Source: Methylophilaceae bacterium LSUCC0665
Lineage (GTDB): Bacteria > Pseudomonadota > Gammaproteobacteria > Burkholderiales > Methylophilaceae
Assembly: GCA_024919215.1 (NCBI GenBank)
Contig: CP103437.1
Location: 682,001-746,000, forward strand
Reading direction: 5' to 3'
Length of the DNA: 64,000 bases
Below, in pieces: positions 27,773 to 37,560 of the stretch (its first letter is position 1; every line of letters starts with the position of its first letter). The notes under the pieces were generated by a model that worked only from the letters and a program-made list of their open reading frames with translations, ran no database searches and was not told the DNA's origin. The position numbers and the translations under genes are program-made.

Positions 27773-28266
27773 AACATAAGCTGATTAACTTTGTTCTTTT
27801 TCAAAGCATTTGGTTTATTTTTATACTCTCAGCTGCACACAATTCCTTATATGGCTTATTTGTTGGTCTTAGCTTATTAATCCTCCAGTACTTATACGGA
27901 AAAAAATTATTTGCAGATTTTATTCTGATTCTATTAGCAATTGTCATTGGGTGTATCCATGATGGAATTCTAAATCACTTTAACTTTATAGATTATAATA
28001 TTGTTTTTATTGACTTTTATGCTCCTATTTGGATTATTGGCTTATGGATATCGTTTGCTTTAACCATCAACCATTCGCTAGCTTGGTTACAAAATAAGAC
28101 AGCACTTCAAGTCTTTTTTGGCCTGATTGGCGGCCCTTTAGCTTATCTCGCTGGAGAAAAACTTGGGGCAATCAGCATGATTCATGAACACGCCCTTTTT
28201 ATATTAGCTTTCAGCTGGGCTCTTGTAACACCAATCTTGTTTAGATTTTATACTAAAGGCACTTAG
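27769..28266 (+). CDS. DUF2878 family membrane protein
   Basis: A 165-residue protein with about five or six hydrophobic segments and the motif HDGILNHF near residue 60, with NHSLAWL and GGPLAYLAGEKLGA later. These fit DUF2878, whose function is unknown. The open frame begins at 27739, but the ATG at 27769 overlaps the methyltransferase stop (ATGA) and is the likely start. It probably works with the Cfa-like enzyme on membrane lipids. Confidence 0.8.
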   Translation: MKHKLINFVLFQSIWFIFILSAAHNSLYGLFVGLSLLILQYLYGKKLFADFILILLAIVIGCIHDGILNHFNFIDYNIVFIDFYAPIWIIGLWISFALTINHSLAWLQNKTALQVFFGLIGGPLAYLAGEKLGAISMIHEHALFILAFSWALVTPILFRFYTKGT

Positions 28267-29034
28267 ATGAATGTTTATTTAGATGCATTACAGTTTTCTT
28301 TGTTGTTTGGTTTCATTGGTTGGATTTATTCCTACCTAAAAACTAATGTCAATATTGTTGACTCCATGTGGAGTCTATTTTTCATAGTTAACATATCCTG
28401 TTTTGCTCAGTCACACAATATTTCTGATAATCAGTGGTTTATTTATGCTTTGCTGGTGGTCTGGGCAGTTCGATTATCAACTTATTTATGCATTAGAAAT
28501 GCGAACAAGCCTGAAGACTCCCGCTATCAAGATATTCGCCGTAATTATTCGCCACACTTTCCCTTGAAAAGCTTATTTATTATCTTTGTCTTCCAAGCTA
28601 TTTTAGCGTTAATCATTTCCTACCCGCTGTATTACATTTTTAACCCTATTAATGACCAAGGATTGAATTTCCTGTTACCGTTTAGCTATATCATGATTGC
28701 GCTTGGAATACTGTATGAATCTATTGCTGACTATCAACTTTATAAATTTAAGAAAACTAGTATTTCAGGTGAAGTATGTAATATCGGACTATGGAGGTAC
28801 TCAAGACACCCAAATTATTTTGGTGAATTATTAATCACTTGGGGTATTTTTATCAATGCAATTCAATTTGGACATATTTTTATCATCGTCTCTCCCCTAT
28901 TGATGACTTATTTTCTCTTTAAGTTTTCTGGTGCAGGCTTGATGGAAGAAACCATCATTAATCGTAAACCAATGTATAAGAAATATATTCAATCCACCAA
29001 TTCAATCCTGCCATGGTTGCCAAAAAAGTCATAA
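28267..29034 (+). CDS. DUF1295 family membrane protein (steroid 5-alpha-reductase-like C-terminus)
   Basis: A 255-residue polytopic membrane protein. The C-terminal half carries the signature LWRYSRHPNYFGE (about residues 176-188), as in steroid 5-alpha-reductases and isoprenylcysteine methyltransferases, and the MYKKYIQSTN tail. Family members are thought to reduce or modify lipophilic substrates; here a modified fatty acid is likely. Its ATG directly follows the TAG of the DUF2878 gene. Confidence 0.85.
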   Translation: MNVYLDALQFSLLFGFIGWIYSYLKTNVNIVDSMWSLFFIVNISCFAQSHNISDNQWFIYALLVVWAVRLSTYLCIRNANKPEDSRYQDIRRNYSPHFPLKSLFIIFVFQAILALIISYPLYYIFNPINDQGLNFLLPFSYIMIALGILYESIADYQLYKFKKTSISGEVCNIGLWRYSRHPNYFGELLITWGIFINAIQFGHIFIIVSPLLMTYFLFKFSGAGLMEETIINRKPMYKKYIQSTNSILPWLPKKS

Positions 29035-29648
29035 GTTTTATTTCTTTTTTATTATTTGGCTTTAGCGCCTTCGCTGAACAAATAAATTTCCAAGTCCAAT
29101 TGAATGACAAGGAGATTGGCTTTCATGAATTTAATGTACAGGATGACACGATTAATAATAAGGCTCAATTTGATGTGAAGTTGTGGTTTATTCCGGCCTA
29201 TAAATATCGTCACACGGCAACAGAAACATACAAAGATAATTGTTTAGTTAGCTTACAAAGCGAAACTCAAGATGGTGCAGATTTCTTTGAATTATCCAGT
29301 ATTACCGACTCTATATATTTTAAAATTAAAGTGAATGATAAGGAGCACAATCACCCAGTATGTTCACAAACCTTTCGTTATTGGGATATCACATTTACAG
29401 AACAAAGTCTTGCCATCAACCCTCAAGATGGTGAAATTTTTAAATTATCATTTTCAGCTGATGAAGACGAGGAAGTAAAAACTAAAACAAATTCTTTTTT
29501 AGCCAATAAATTCACCTTGCGCGCCGTCAACGATCAAGATGAAAAATTTCACATTGAGCTTTGGTACGAACAAACTAGCAAAAGATGGATCAAATTGAAA
29601 TCCTACTTAAAAGATGACAATGTCCTTACCTACATATTAAATGACTAA
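29013..29648 (+). CDS. Exported DUF6134-like protein
   Basis: A 211-residue protein with a signal peptide (about residues 1-21, ending SAFA). The beta-rich mature part begins with the repeat-like segment VQLNDKEIGFHEFNV typical of this family, and there are two Cys (CLVS, VCSQT). It overlaps DUF1295 by 22 bases. The exported location suggests a lipid carrier or accessory factor for the modified lipid; that is inference. Confidence 0.75.
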   Translation: MVAKKVISFISFLLFGFSAFAEQINFQVQLNDKEIGFHEFNVQDDTINNKAQFDVKLWFIPAYKYRHTATETYKDNCLVSLQSETQDGADFFELSSITDSIYFKIKVNDKEHNHPVCSQTFRYWDITFTEQSLAINPQDGEIFKLSFSADEDEEVKTKTNSFLANKFTLRAVNDQDEKFHIELWYEQTSKRWIKLKSYLKDDNVLTYILND

Positions 29649-29901
29649 ATCCATACTAAAGCCAGAAGATCTGTCTCGACTTATCGAGATGGCCTGGGAA
29701 GACAGAACGCCATTTGACGCAATTTTCAAACAATTTGGATTAACTGAAAACGAAGTCATGCGCCTCATGCAACAAAATCTCAAACGCTCTTCTTACGTCT
29801 TATGGAGAAAAAGAGTGAAAGAGATTGGTTTAAAGCATCAAAAAAAACGTGGATTTTTGACATCTAACGCATATGCTAGCAATCAATATAAGCCAAAATA
29901 A
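29641..29901 (+). CDS. TIGR03643/DUF2805 family small protein
   Basis: An 86-residue basic helical protein. The segments LIEMAWEDRTPFDAI, FGLTENEVMRLM and LKRSSYVLWRKRV define this family, which looks like a helix-turn-helix fold and is often found in the same cluster as DUF2878/DUF1295 and Cfa. Its function is unknown; DNA binding is possible. It overlaps the upstream gene by 8 bases and is convergent with fumarase, with 6 bases between the stops. Confidence 0.82.
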   Translation: MTKSILKPEDLSRLIEMAWEDRTPFDAIFKQFGLTENEVMRLMQQNLKRSSYVLWRKRVKEIGLKHQKKRGFLTSNAYASNQYKPK

Positions 29902-29907
29902 CGAAAT

Positions 29908-31395
29908 TTAACGAGCAATGATTCTCCATTGTTTTGGGCCGCTAGAGTGAATTGAATTACCATCTTGATCGACAGCCACAGTGACAGGCATATCTTTCAC
30001 TTCAAATTCATAAATAGCCTCCATTCCAAGATCTTCAAAAGCTATTTTTTTTGCTTTTTTAATTGCCTTAGAAACTAAAAAGGCAGCTCCGCCAACCGCA
30101 ATCAAATAAATCGCTTTATTTTTCTTAATCATGTCGATCGTTTGTTGCCCTCTTTCGGCTTTGCCAATCATACCGATGATCTCTTGATTAAGAATAGATT
30201 CACTAAATTTATCCATTCTGGTTGCTGTTGTTGGGCCTGCTGGGCCCACCGCCTCGTCCTTTATTGGATCTACTGGCCCAACGTAATAAATAACTCTATT
30301 TTTTAAATTAACTGGAAGCTGTTCGTTATTGGCAATCATAGACTCAATTCGTTTATGTGCCGCATCCCGAGCTGTAAGAATTTTGCCATTAAGCAATAAA
30401 GTATCGCCAGCTTTAAATTGACTCATCTGATCTTTTGTTAATGTATCAAGATCAATAGCAACTGCATTTTCATGAGGTTGCCACTCCTCTTTTGGATAAA
30501 AGTCTAGCCTGGGTGGCACAAACTCAGCGGGACCATTTCCATCCAGTTTAAAATGAATGTGTCGAGTTGCTGCACAATTAGGTATTATAGCAACAGGAAG
30601 TGATGCAGCATGAGTTGGAAAGTCATTAATTTTTACATCTAAAACAGTGGTGAGACCACCCAATCCTTGAGCTCCAATGCCAAGTTGATTAATTTTTTCA
30701 TACAATTCGAGTCGTAATTCATCCACTCTTGATTTAGCACCTTTATTTACAAGATCTTGAATGTCAATGGCTTCCATTAAAGACTCTTTGGCCATAATCA
30801 CAGCTTTTTCTGCAGTGCCGCCTACACCAATCCCTAGAACACCAGGTGGGCACCAGCCAGCTCCTAAGTTAGGAATTAAATCTAGAATATACCCCACCAG
30901 ATCATCTGATGGGTTCATCATTTTTAAATGCGCTTTATTCTCTGACCCACCACCCTTGGCAGCAATCTTAAAGTCTATTGACTGGCCTTTGACTAATCGA
31001 GTATGAATGACTGCAGGAGTATTATTCTTTGTATTTTTTCTTAACCCCAATGGATCCTCTACTATTGAAGCTCTAAGCGGATTTTCAGGGTTTAAATAAG
31101 CTTCAGCAACACCTTGGTTGATCAATTCATCAATTGTCTGATCGCCTTCAAATTTCACATCCATTCCAACTTCAACAAAAATAGTTACAATACCAGTGTC
31201 CTGACACAAGGGCCTCTTACCTAAAGCCGATAATTTAGAACTCGTTAAAATTTGTAACAAGGCATCTTTAGCTGGTTTGGATTCTTCCTTTTGATAAGCG
31301 GCGGTCATCGCTTGAATAAAATCTTCGGAGTGGTAATAAGAGATAAACTGGAGCGCATCGCTGACGCTAGAAATAATGTCTTGGTTTTGAATCAT
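29908..31395 (-). CDS. Fumarate hydratase class I (Fe-S, FumA type)
   Basis: A 495-residue single-chain class I fumarase, fusing the alpha and beta parts. Candidate cluster cysteines are in PLCQDTG, GWCPPGVLG and IPNCAATRH. It hydrates fumarate to malate in the TCA/methylcitrate route using an oxygen-sensitive [4Fe-4S] cluster. The length matches the fused single-chain form. It is the last gene of the minus-strand arm, 3 bases after the acyl-CoA ligase gene, and completes succinate to malate together with sdhCDAB. Confidence 0.93.
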   Translation of the reverse strand: MIQNQDIISSVSDALQFISYYHSEDFIQAMTAAYQKEESKPAKDALLQILTSSKLSALGKRPLCQDTGIVTIFVEVGMDVKFEGDQTIDELINQGVAEAYLNPENPLRASIVEDPLGLRKNTKNNTPAVIHTRLVKGQSIDFKIAAKGGGSENKAHLKMMNPSDDLVGYILDLIPNLGAGWCPPGVLGIGVGGTAEKAVIMAKESLMEAIDIQDLVNKGAKSRVDELRLELYEKINQLGIGAQGLGGLTTVLDVKINDFPTHAASLPVAIIPNCAATRHIHFKLDGNGPAEFVPPRLDFYPKEEWQPHENAVAIDLDTLTKDQMSQFKAGDTLLLNGKILTARDAAHKRIESMIANNEQLPVNLKNRVIYYVGPVDPIKDEAVGPAGPTTATRMDKFSESILNQEIIGMIGKAERGQQTIDMIKKNKAIYLIAVGGAAFLVSKAIKKAKKIAFEDLGMEAIYEFEVKDMPVTVAVDQDGNSIHSSGPKQWRIIAR

Positions 31396-31398
31396 AGT

Positions 31399-33018
31399 TT
31401 AGCGCACCGTTGATTGAGAAACTGCAATCGATTTATCAATATTTTTTCTTAATATCTTACCATTTTTAGTTTTAGGAAATTCATGAGCAATGTAAATCGT
31501 TTTAGGAGCCTTGTAAGCAGCTAAATGATTTTGTCCAAATTTAAGAAGCTCGTTAGGGTCTGGCTGTTTGCCTTCATGAGGCAGGATATAAGTCACAACC
31601 AATAATTTATCTTTTTCAATCTCTTCCCCAATCGCTGCACAATCTGCTACATCAGGATGAGATTTAAATACACGTTCAATTTCATAGGGAGATACACGGT
31701 AACCGAAGCTTTTAATAATGTCGTCTTTTCTTCCTAAAAACCAAATGTAGCCATCTTCATCATATTTAGCATAATCTCCTGTAAAGAACCAACCGCTATG
31801 TATATGTTTATCAGTTTCTTCGGGTAAATTCCAATACCTTAAAAATAAACCTGGATCACTATCAGGAACACATATCATTCCTTCTTCCCCAGTATTCACT
31901 TCTTGTAAAGTCTCAGGATTCATTAATTTTATATCATGTCCTGGTTGAGGAAATCCAGCTGAACCTGGCCGGATAGGGTTATATTTATTCTCAGAAAGAT
32001 AATATGAAAATTCTGACATGCCCACTGCCTCAAATATATCTTGGTCAAATCTATCTCTCCATTGATTTAATACCTCATCGGATAAATGCTCACCGGCACT
32101 CATACAATATCTTAATGAAGGTACATCTTCAGACTTATAATCAGTCTTTTGTAAGATCTGTCGATAGATTGTTGGGACGCCAATAAAAATTGTGGCATTG
32201 TGTTTTTTAATCAACTTCATCCAGGTGTCCGCATGATTTTTTCCTTCATACACCACAATGGTTTTTCCAAGATGCAAAGGGTCCATCAGTCCAGATCCCA
32301 AAACATAGGTCCAGTTAAATTTTCCTGAATGAACAATTCGGTCATCCTCGCCTTTAAAGTCAAACCAGTATTGTGATGCAGGCTTTCTCCCAATAATTGC
32401 TCGATGCGCATGCAAAACACCCTTTGGATAGCCTGTCGTTCCTGAGGTATAAACCAAGTAAGCAGGATCATTAGCTTTGGTATTTATAGAAAAATCGATG
32501 GTGTTTATTTTATTAATTTCTTGATGCATATCAAAAATATCAAATTTATCTGACTTTTCAATACCCCCAGCTCCTGTTAAAAAAATGTATTTGAGTTGTG
32601 GCGGAAGAGTATGCTCCTGCAACGATTTCCACATGGATTTGTCCGTGACTAGAGCTGTGGCTTGAGAATCACTCGCCAAATAAACAACCTCTTCTGCAGT
32701 TAATAAAGTAGAAGTAGGCACAGAGACATATCCTGCCTTCATCGCACCTAAGAAAGAGATCGGATAATCAAGAGAGTTTGGTAAGCGAATAAGAACTCTA
32801 TCTTCACTTTGTAAGCCTAAATTGATCAGACATTGAGCAAACTGATCCGTTTTTTTTGCTAACTCTTTAAAACTGATTTGATCAGTGCCAAGTTCATCGT
32901 TCTCCACAATCATGGCCAATTTATTTTCAAATTCCGTTCCAAGATGAATAGATGAACATAACTGTCCAATATTAATTTCCTTGGGAACGTTCCATTCCCA
33001 CTCAAACTTTTGAATCAT
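31399..33018 (-). CDS. AMP-forming acyl-CoA ligase (acetyl/propionyl-CoA-synthetase-like)
   Basis: A 539-residue ANL enzyme. Motifs are VYTSGTTGYPKG (about residues 191-202), an FTGDYAKYDEDGYIW segment, GRKDDIIKSFGYRVSP and a C-terminal KTKNGKILRK with the catalytic lysine. It resembles medium-chain or aryl acyl-CoA ligases more than the 650-residue Acs/PrpE. It probably activates a short carboxylic acid that feeds the cluster, such as propionate or a C5 acid; the exact substrate is unknown. It is directly coupled to the CitE-like gene upstream. Confidence 0.87.
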   Translation of the reverse strand: MIQKFEWEWNVPKEINIGQLCSSIHLGTEFENKLAMIVENDELGTDQISFKELAKKTDQFAQCLINLGLQSEDRVLIRLPNSLDYPISFLGAMKAGYVSVPTSTLLTAEEVVYLASDSQATALVTDKSMWKSLQEHTLPPQLKYIFLTGAGGIEKSDKFDIFDMHQEINKINTIDFSINTKANDPAYLVYTSGTTGYPKGVLHAHRAIIGRKPASQYWFDFKGEDDRIVHSGKFNWTYVLGSGLMDPLHLGKTIVVYEGKNHADTWMKLIKKHNATIFIGVPTIYRQILQKTDYKSEDVPSLRYCMSAGEHLSDEVLNQWRDRFDQDIFEAVGMSEFSYYLSENKYNPIRPGSAGFPQPGHDIKLMNPETLQEVNTGEEGMICVPDSDPGLFLRYWNLPEETDKHIHSGWFFTGDYAKYDEDGYIWFLGRKDDIIKSFGYRVSPYEIERVFKSHPDVADCAAIGEEIEKDKLLVVTYILPHEGKQPDPNELLKFGQNHLAAYKAPKTIYIAHEFPKTKNGKILRKNIDKSIAVSQSTVR

Positions 33019-34145
33019 TATAGTATTGCTCCATAAGGCCAGTTTTCACGAATCACTTGAGCTGGTAATTTATTCAAAACACTTATCGCAAAATTTGTAT
33101 CCTCCTGATTTAAAGCTCGAAGCGCATGCGCCCTCAAGAGTGTCTGCAATGCTTTACCAAACATAGGAGGGTCTAGCATTTCTCCCTCAAATTTAATAGC
33201 TCCGCCAAGCAAAGCATCAGCTTCGATTGCCGCCTTAAGTACCCTTATTCTTAGATTGATTTCTGTCGGTGATGGGGTATATGCCACTTTACATAAATGA
33301 ATATGTCCTGGATGAATTACCTGCTTTCCTGTTAATCCTTTTTCAGCTTCAGTCACAGCGTGACGATAAACAATGCGTGATTCATCATCTCCATGCAAGT
33401 CAAGCCAACGACGAACGTCATGTGGCTCAATGAATTTCTCAGGCATGATATGTTCACCAATTAAAGTTTCTACTCCACCAATGACACCTTTCCCAGCAAT
33501 TCGGGCTTCAAACATAATTTGATTTAAAAAATAGGTAAGCTCTTCAATCCAATTGGCAGGAGTAATGTTGATACCCATGGCTTTTGAAAAGTCATGAATA
33601 CCAAAGACCACATGCTTTACCGTATTGTAAGACATCAAATCAGGAACAATTTTTAATGACCTAGGATGTTCGATAATTGGCTGAATGGTGATTTTTGGAT
33701 TGAGGTCTAAAAGAATACTTGATAAATCTCTCACTTCAGCTGAACCATATGCCTCACCTGCTTTAGCCAACATGACAACATCAACATAATCAGATACAAC
33801 TTTTAATAAAGTAATATCTTTTTCAAATTCTGTTGTTCTAAATGGATTTATTCGAATAGCAATTTGCACATCTGGTCGAGATTTTCTTAGATCCCCTAAC
33901 TCTAATTTTAACAACTCACGACTTAATTCTTTTTTACTGCACCCATCTTCCAAGTCAAAAATTAGGGTATGTGCAATAGTTTGATGAGCATGTTTTTTAA
34001 ACCTAGCTGATGCTGCTTCTAAATCCTCATACGTGCTATTGGAAGGTGAATATTTTACTGGAGGATAATACAGTTGAATTCCAGGCCAAAATCCTCCAAA
34101 CAAATCTGAATCTATTTTTGAGATATTTTTTTCATTAGTCATCAC
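33018..34145 (-). CDS. CitE-like CoA-ester lyase (HpcH/HpaI aldolase superfamily), long form
   Basis: A 375-residue TIM-barrel protein. The metal/CoA motif LIFDLEDGCSK sits near residue 63, the Arg motif is AIRINPF, and a later PIIEHPRSL contains the metal-ligand glutamate. GIHDFSKAMG and KQVIHPGHI follow. It is longer than Mcl (about 320) or CitE (about 300). It should cleave or form a malyl- or citramalyl-type CoA ester. It is one of three CitE paralogues in the cluster and overlaps sdhE by 11 bases. Confidence 0.82.
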   Translation of the reverse strand: MMTNEKNISKIDSDLFGGFWPGIQLYYPPVKYSPSNSTYEDLEAASARFKKHAHQTIAHTLIFDLEDGCSKKELSRELLKLELGDLRKSRPDVQIAIRINPFRTTEFEKDITLLKVVSDYVDVVMLAKAGEAYGSAEVRDLSSILLDLNPKITIQPIIEHPRSLKIVPDLMSYNTVKHVVFGIHDFSKAMGINITPANWIEELTYFLNQIMFEARIAGKGVIGGVETLIGEHIMPEKFIEPHDVRRWLDLHGDDESRIVYRHAVTEAEKGLTGKQVIHPGHIHLCKVAYTPSPTEINLRIRVLKAAIEADALLGGAIKFEGEMLDPPMFGKALQTLLRAHALRALNQEDTNFAISVLNKLPAQVIRENWPYGAIL

Positions 34146-34353
34146 TCACCTCTTCTTTGATCAATTCTCTTAAATTTCGTGTAGATAAAATATTCCAAAG
34201 GTCGTTATCTTGTTTTTTTAATATTTTTAATAAAGCATTTTTTTCAACTAATGATAATGATTCATATTCGTTTTGATAAAAATCTCCTAATACAAGATCA
34301 AGCTCCAACAAACCTCTTCTGCTTTTGTACCGAATAACGTGATCAATGTTCAT
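34135..34353 (-). CDS. sdhE: Succinate dehydrogenase assembly factor SdhE
   Basis: A 72-residue protein with the RGxxE motif (SRRGLLELD, about residues 11-19) that promotes FAD attachment to SdhA. The length and the following LVLGDFY segment match the family. It overlaps sdhB by 4 bases, as expected for a dedicated assembly factor. Confidence 0.92.
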   Translation of the reverse strand: MNIDHVIRYKSRRGLLELDLVLGDFYQNEYESLSLVEKNALLKILKKQDNDLWNILSTRNLRELIKEEVSDD

Positions 34354-35087
34354 GAAGACTCCTTTTTAAGTGAAAATATTTTCTTCATAGATGTTTTTTT
34401 TCTCTTAAATTGTAATTCTTTAATACCTGATATTGCTTTTGCAGGGCTTAGTCCTTTAGGACAAACGTCAGCACAATTCATAATGTTATGGCACCTAAAT
34501 AAACGATCTTCATGATCTAAAAATTCTAAACGTTCCTCGCCACCTTGGTCTCTAGAGTCTGCTAAGAATCGATATGATTGAAGTAATGCTGCAGGACCCA
34601 TAAATTTATCAGGTCCCCACCAAAAAGATGGGCATGAGGTAGTGCAAGCTCCACATAAAATACATTCATATAACCCATCAAGCTTTTTACGATCTTCAGG
34701 AGATTGAAGTCTTTCAGTTTTAGGTGCCTTTTCATTGTTTATGAAATATGGCTTCACATCATGATAATTTTTAAAAAATTGATCCATATTCACAATTAAA
34801 TCTTTTACCACAGGGAGTCCTGGCATTGGACGAATCACAACCGGCTCTTTTAAATCTTTTAATTTAGTTACACACGCTAAGCCATTTTTTCCATTTATAT
34901 TCATTCCATCAGAGCCGCAGACACCTTCACGACAAGATTTTCTTAATGCTAATGTTTCATCTTGTTGTTTAATTTTCATTAAAGCATCTAATAGCATCTG
35001 GTCGTTATCATCTAAATCAACCTCATATTTTTTCATGTAAGGTTTTTTATCTACCTCAGGGTCAAATCGATATACTGAGAATTTCAT
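34350..35087 (-). CDS. sdhB: Succinate dehydrogenase iron-sulfur subunit
   Basis: A 245-residue subunit carrying [2Fe-2S] ligands C52, C57 and C72, with an aspartate at position 60 as in E. coli. The [4Fe-4S] and [3Fe-4S] sites are in CILCGACTTSCP and CHNIMNCADVCPKG. It passes electrons from SdhA to the membrane quinone site. It lies 2 bases after sdhA. Confidence 0.97.
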   Translation of the reverse strand: MKFSVYRFDPEVDKKPYMKKYEVDLDDNDQMLLDALMKIKQQDETLALRKSCREGVCGSDGMNINGKNGLACVTKLKDLKEPVVIRPMPGLPVVKDLIVNMDQFFKNYHDVKPYFINNEKAPKTERLQSPEDRKKLDGLYECILCGACTTSCPSFWWGPDKFMGPAALLQSYRFLADSRDQGGEERLEFLDHEDRLFRCHNIMNCADVCPKGLSPAKAISGIKELQFKRKKTSMKKIFSLKKESS

Positions 35088-35089
35088 AA

Positions 35090-36841
35090 TTAATACACCC
35101 TTTTTTTAAGAGGAAAAGTTTCCACCGTCAATGGTTTTAAATTTACTGGACGATAACCTATGGTGTTGGTTTGTGAATAATACAAAGTATGTCTTAACCA
35201 TTGTTCATCATCTCTATCTTCAAAATCAGACCGACAATGAGCGCCCCGACTCTCTTCACGTGCATAAGCTGACTCGATCGTAGCTTTAGCAACCTCAATT
35301 AAATTTTTTAATTCTAATGCATCAATTCTTGCCGTATTAAAAATATTACTATTGTCTGAAATATGTAAATTTTTTGAACGCTCCGCAATGTCTTGAATTT
35401 TCTTAACCCCCTCTTTTAATAATTCAGGAAATCTAAATACACCGCAATGCTGTTGCATAGTTGAACGTAAATCATTTCCTAATTGAACTATATTTTCAGA
35501 ACCTTTATTTTTTTTATTCAAGGACGCAACTCTTTGCTGAGTAAATTCGATCGCTTCTTGTGGGATGTCCGGAAATTTTTCTTTTTGATCAATGGACTCA
35601 ATTACATGAAGACCTGCCGCTCTTCCAAATACAATTAAATCCAGTAATGAATTAGAACCTAGTCGGTTAGCCCCATGAACAGAAACACAGGCACATTCTC
35701 CGACAGCATAAAAATTTTCAATTCTATCGCCAGAATCATTTTTTCTCACCTGACCATGTAAATTAGTTGGGATACCACCCATCATATAATGAACAGTTGG
35801 CACTACAGGAATGGGGTCTTTTACTGGGTCGGCATTAGCAAATTTAATCGCAATCTCTCGAATACCTGGAAGTTTTTCATTGATCTTATCTTCTCCGAGA
35901 TGGGCTAGTTGCAAATATACTGCATTTTTATTCTTTCCGATGCCCTTGCCATTTTTTATCTCTGTGGCAATTGCTCTAGAGACAACATCCCGACTCGCAA
36001 GGTCTTTAGCATTTGGTGCATATCTTTCCATAAAACGCTCACCATCTGAATTTTCTAGATACCCTCCTTCGCCACGACAACCCTCTGTCACTAAAACTCC
36101 AGCTCCCGCTATCCCTGTGGGATGAAACTGCCAGAACTCCATATCCTCCAAAGGAATATTGGCCCGAGCAGCCATACCCAATCCATCTCCTGTATTGATG
36201 TAAGCATTAGTACTTGCCTCAAAGATCCTGCCTGCACCGCCAGTTGCAAAAATTGTTTTTTTGGCCTGAAAGATGGCTAATTGACCCGTCGCCATCTCAT
36301 ATGCAATGACTCCTAACACCTCATCATCATTCGACTTAATTAGATCCAATGTGCTCCATTCGATGAAAAACTGAGTGTTATTCTTTACGTTTCTTTGATA
36401 CAACGTATGTAACATTGCATGTCCGGTGCGGTCTGCAACAGCACATGTGCGTGACATAGCTGACTCACCAAAATTTTTTGTCATGCCACCAAATGGACGC
36501 TGATAGATTTTACCGTCTGCATTTCGGTCAAATGGCATACCGTAATGCTCTAATTCATAGATAGCATCCGCCGCATTTTTACACATATATTCGATAGCAT
36601 CCTGATCACCCAAGTAATCAGAGCCCTTAATCGTGTCATACATATGCCAGATCCATTTATCTTCCGTCACATTCCCAAGAGCCGCAGCTACTCCTCCCTG
36701 AGCTGCAACAGTATGAGAACGTGTCGGAAAAACTTTTGATATTACTGCAACATTTAATCCTGCATCAGAAAGCTGAAGAGCACTTCTTAAACCGGCACCA
36801 CCTGCGCCAACAACCAAGACATCAAATTTAAAATGCTGCAT
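35090..36841 (-). CDS. sdhA: Succinate dehydrogenase flavoprotein subunit
   Basis: A 583-residue flavoprotein: the dinucleotide fold GAGGAGL at residues 12-18, the covalent-FAD histidine H43 in [11 protein letters not shown], and the catalytic region with HPTG and GCRGEGG. It oxidises succinate to fumarate, here mainly the succinate released by PrpB. It follows sdhD by 3 bases. Confidence 0.97.
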   Translation of the reverse strand: MQHFKFDVLVVGAGGAGLRSALQLSDAGLNVAVISKVFPTRSHTVAAQGGVAAALGNVTEDKWIWHMYDTIKGSDYLGDQDAIEYMCKNAADAIYELEHYGMPFDRNADGKIYQRPFGGMTKNFGESAMSRTCAVADRTGHAMLHTLYQRNVKNNTQFFIEWSTLDLIKSNDDEVLGVIAYEMATGQLAIFQAKKTIFATGGAGRIFEASTNAYINTGDGLGMAARANIPLEDMEFWQFHPTGIAGAGVLVTEGCRGEGGYLENSDGERFMERYAPNAKDLASRDVVSRAIATEIKNGKGIGKNKNAVYLQLAHLGEDKINEKLPGIREIAIKFANADPVKDPIPVVPTVHYMMGGIPTNLHGQVRKNDSGDRIENFYAVGECACVSVHGANRLGSNSLLDLIVFGRAAGLHVIESIDQKEKFPDIPQEAIEFTQQRVASLNKKNKGSENIVQLGNDLRSTMQQHCGVFRFPELLKEGVKKIQDIAERSKNLHISDNSNIFNTARIDALELKNLIEVAKATIESAYAREESRGAHCRSDFEDRDDEQWLRHTLYYSQTNTIGYRPVNLKPLTVETFPLKKRVY

Positions 36842-36844
36842 TTG

Positions 36845-37198
36845 TTAAATATCCAAGAGAAATAAAAATAAAAAAATAATCTGTAACACCATACTTAAAA
36901 GTAATATTAAATATATGACCTGATTCATCCATTTATTTTTAATGTAATCATCAATCACATGCTGAACACCAATCCAACCATGAAAAAAAGTAATTAAAAA
37001 TAAAATCGTAATAATGGATCGATGAATGACCGATTGAAAAAAATCCACCCAAACTTGATAACTCAATTGATCGATTTGGATCCAATTAAAAATCAGATAA
37101 CCAATAAAAAAATATAAACAAAATGCAGAGAATCTTTGGTATAGCCATTGAGTCATTCCCCCAAACAAGCTAAAAAAAGGATTTTTTACCATAACCAA
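36845..37198 (-). CDS. sdhD: Succinate dehydrogenase membrane anchor
   Basis: A 117-residue, three-helix membrane subunit with the conserved segment HGWIGVQHVIDDYI (about residues 69-82), whose His binds haem b and whose Asp-Tyr lines the quinone site. It overlaps sdhC by 13 bases. Confidence 0.9.
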   Translation of the reverse strand: MVMVKNPFFSLFGGMTQWLYQRFSAFCLYFFIGYLIFNWIQIDQLSYQVWVDFFQSVIHRSIITILFLITFFHGWIGVQHVIDDYIKNKWMNQVIYLILLLSMVLQIIFLFLFLLDI

Positions 37199-37560
37199 AA
37201 CCCCGCAATAAATGTCAAAAGAAAACTCACTATCAAGACAATTTTGCTGGTCATTCGCGCAATAATCAGATCAACACCAAAATGTAAATCAAGAAGAAGA
37301 TGTCTGGTACCAGCAATTAAATGATGGATAATGCCCCATAACATCAAGCATTTGATTAACTTAAATAATGTGGTATCAAATATCAACAGAATCCAGTTGA
37401 AGATATTCTCATTTTTTAATGACCAGTAGAGCGATATTGTTAACAATGGCATCAACACAAACAAAACAACACCGCTCACCCGGTGCAAAATCGAAACCAT
37501 AGCAGGCACGGGAAATCGAATGGTAAATAGATTTAAATTTTTTGGATTTCTACTTTCCAT
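37186..37560 (-). CDS. sdhC: Succinate dehydrogenase cytochrome b556 subunit
   Basis: A 124-residue, three-helix membrane subunit. SILHRVSGVVLF (about residues 24-35) is the quinone-site signature and the haem histidine is in GIIHHLIAGTRHLLLD. It overlaps the malic enzyme gene by 11 bases, so sdhCDAB is transcribed with it. Confidence 0.93.
   Translation of the reverse strand: MESRNPKNLNLFTIRFPVPAMVSILHRVSGVVLFVLMPLLTISLYWSLKNENIFNWILLIFDTTLFKLIKCLMLWGIIHHLIAGTRHLLLDLHFGVDLIIARMTSKIVLIVSFLLTFIAGFWLW

Noticed and set aside
34249-34266. Fur-like sequence TGATAATGATTCATA
   Set aside because: It lies inside the sdhE coding region and matches only the left half well; not a promoter position.
35811-36125. 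104-residue ORF antisense to sdhA
   Set aside because: Shadow frame inside a strongly conserved gene; composition follows the complement of sdhA.
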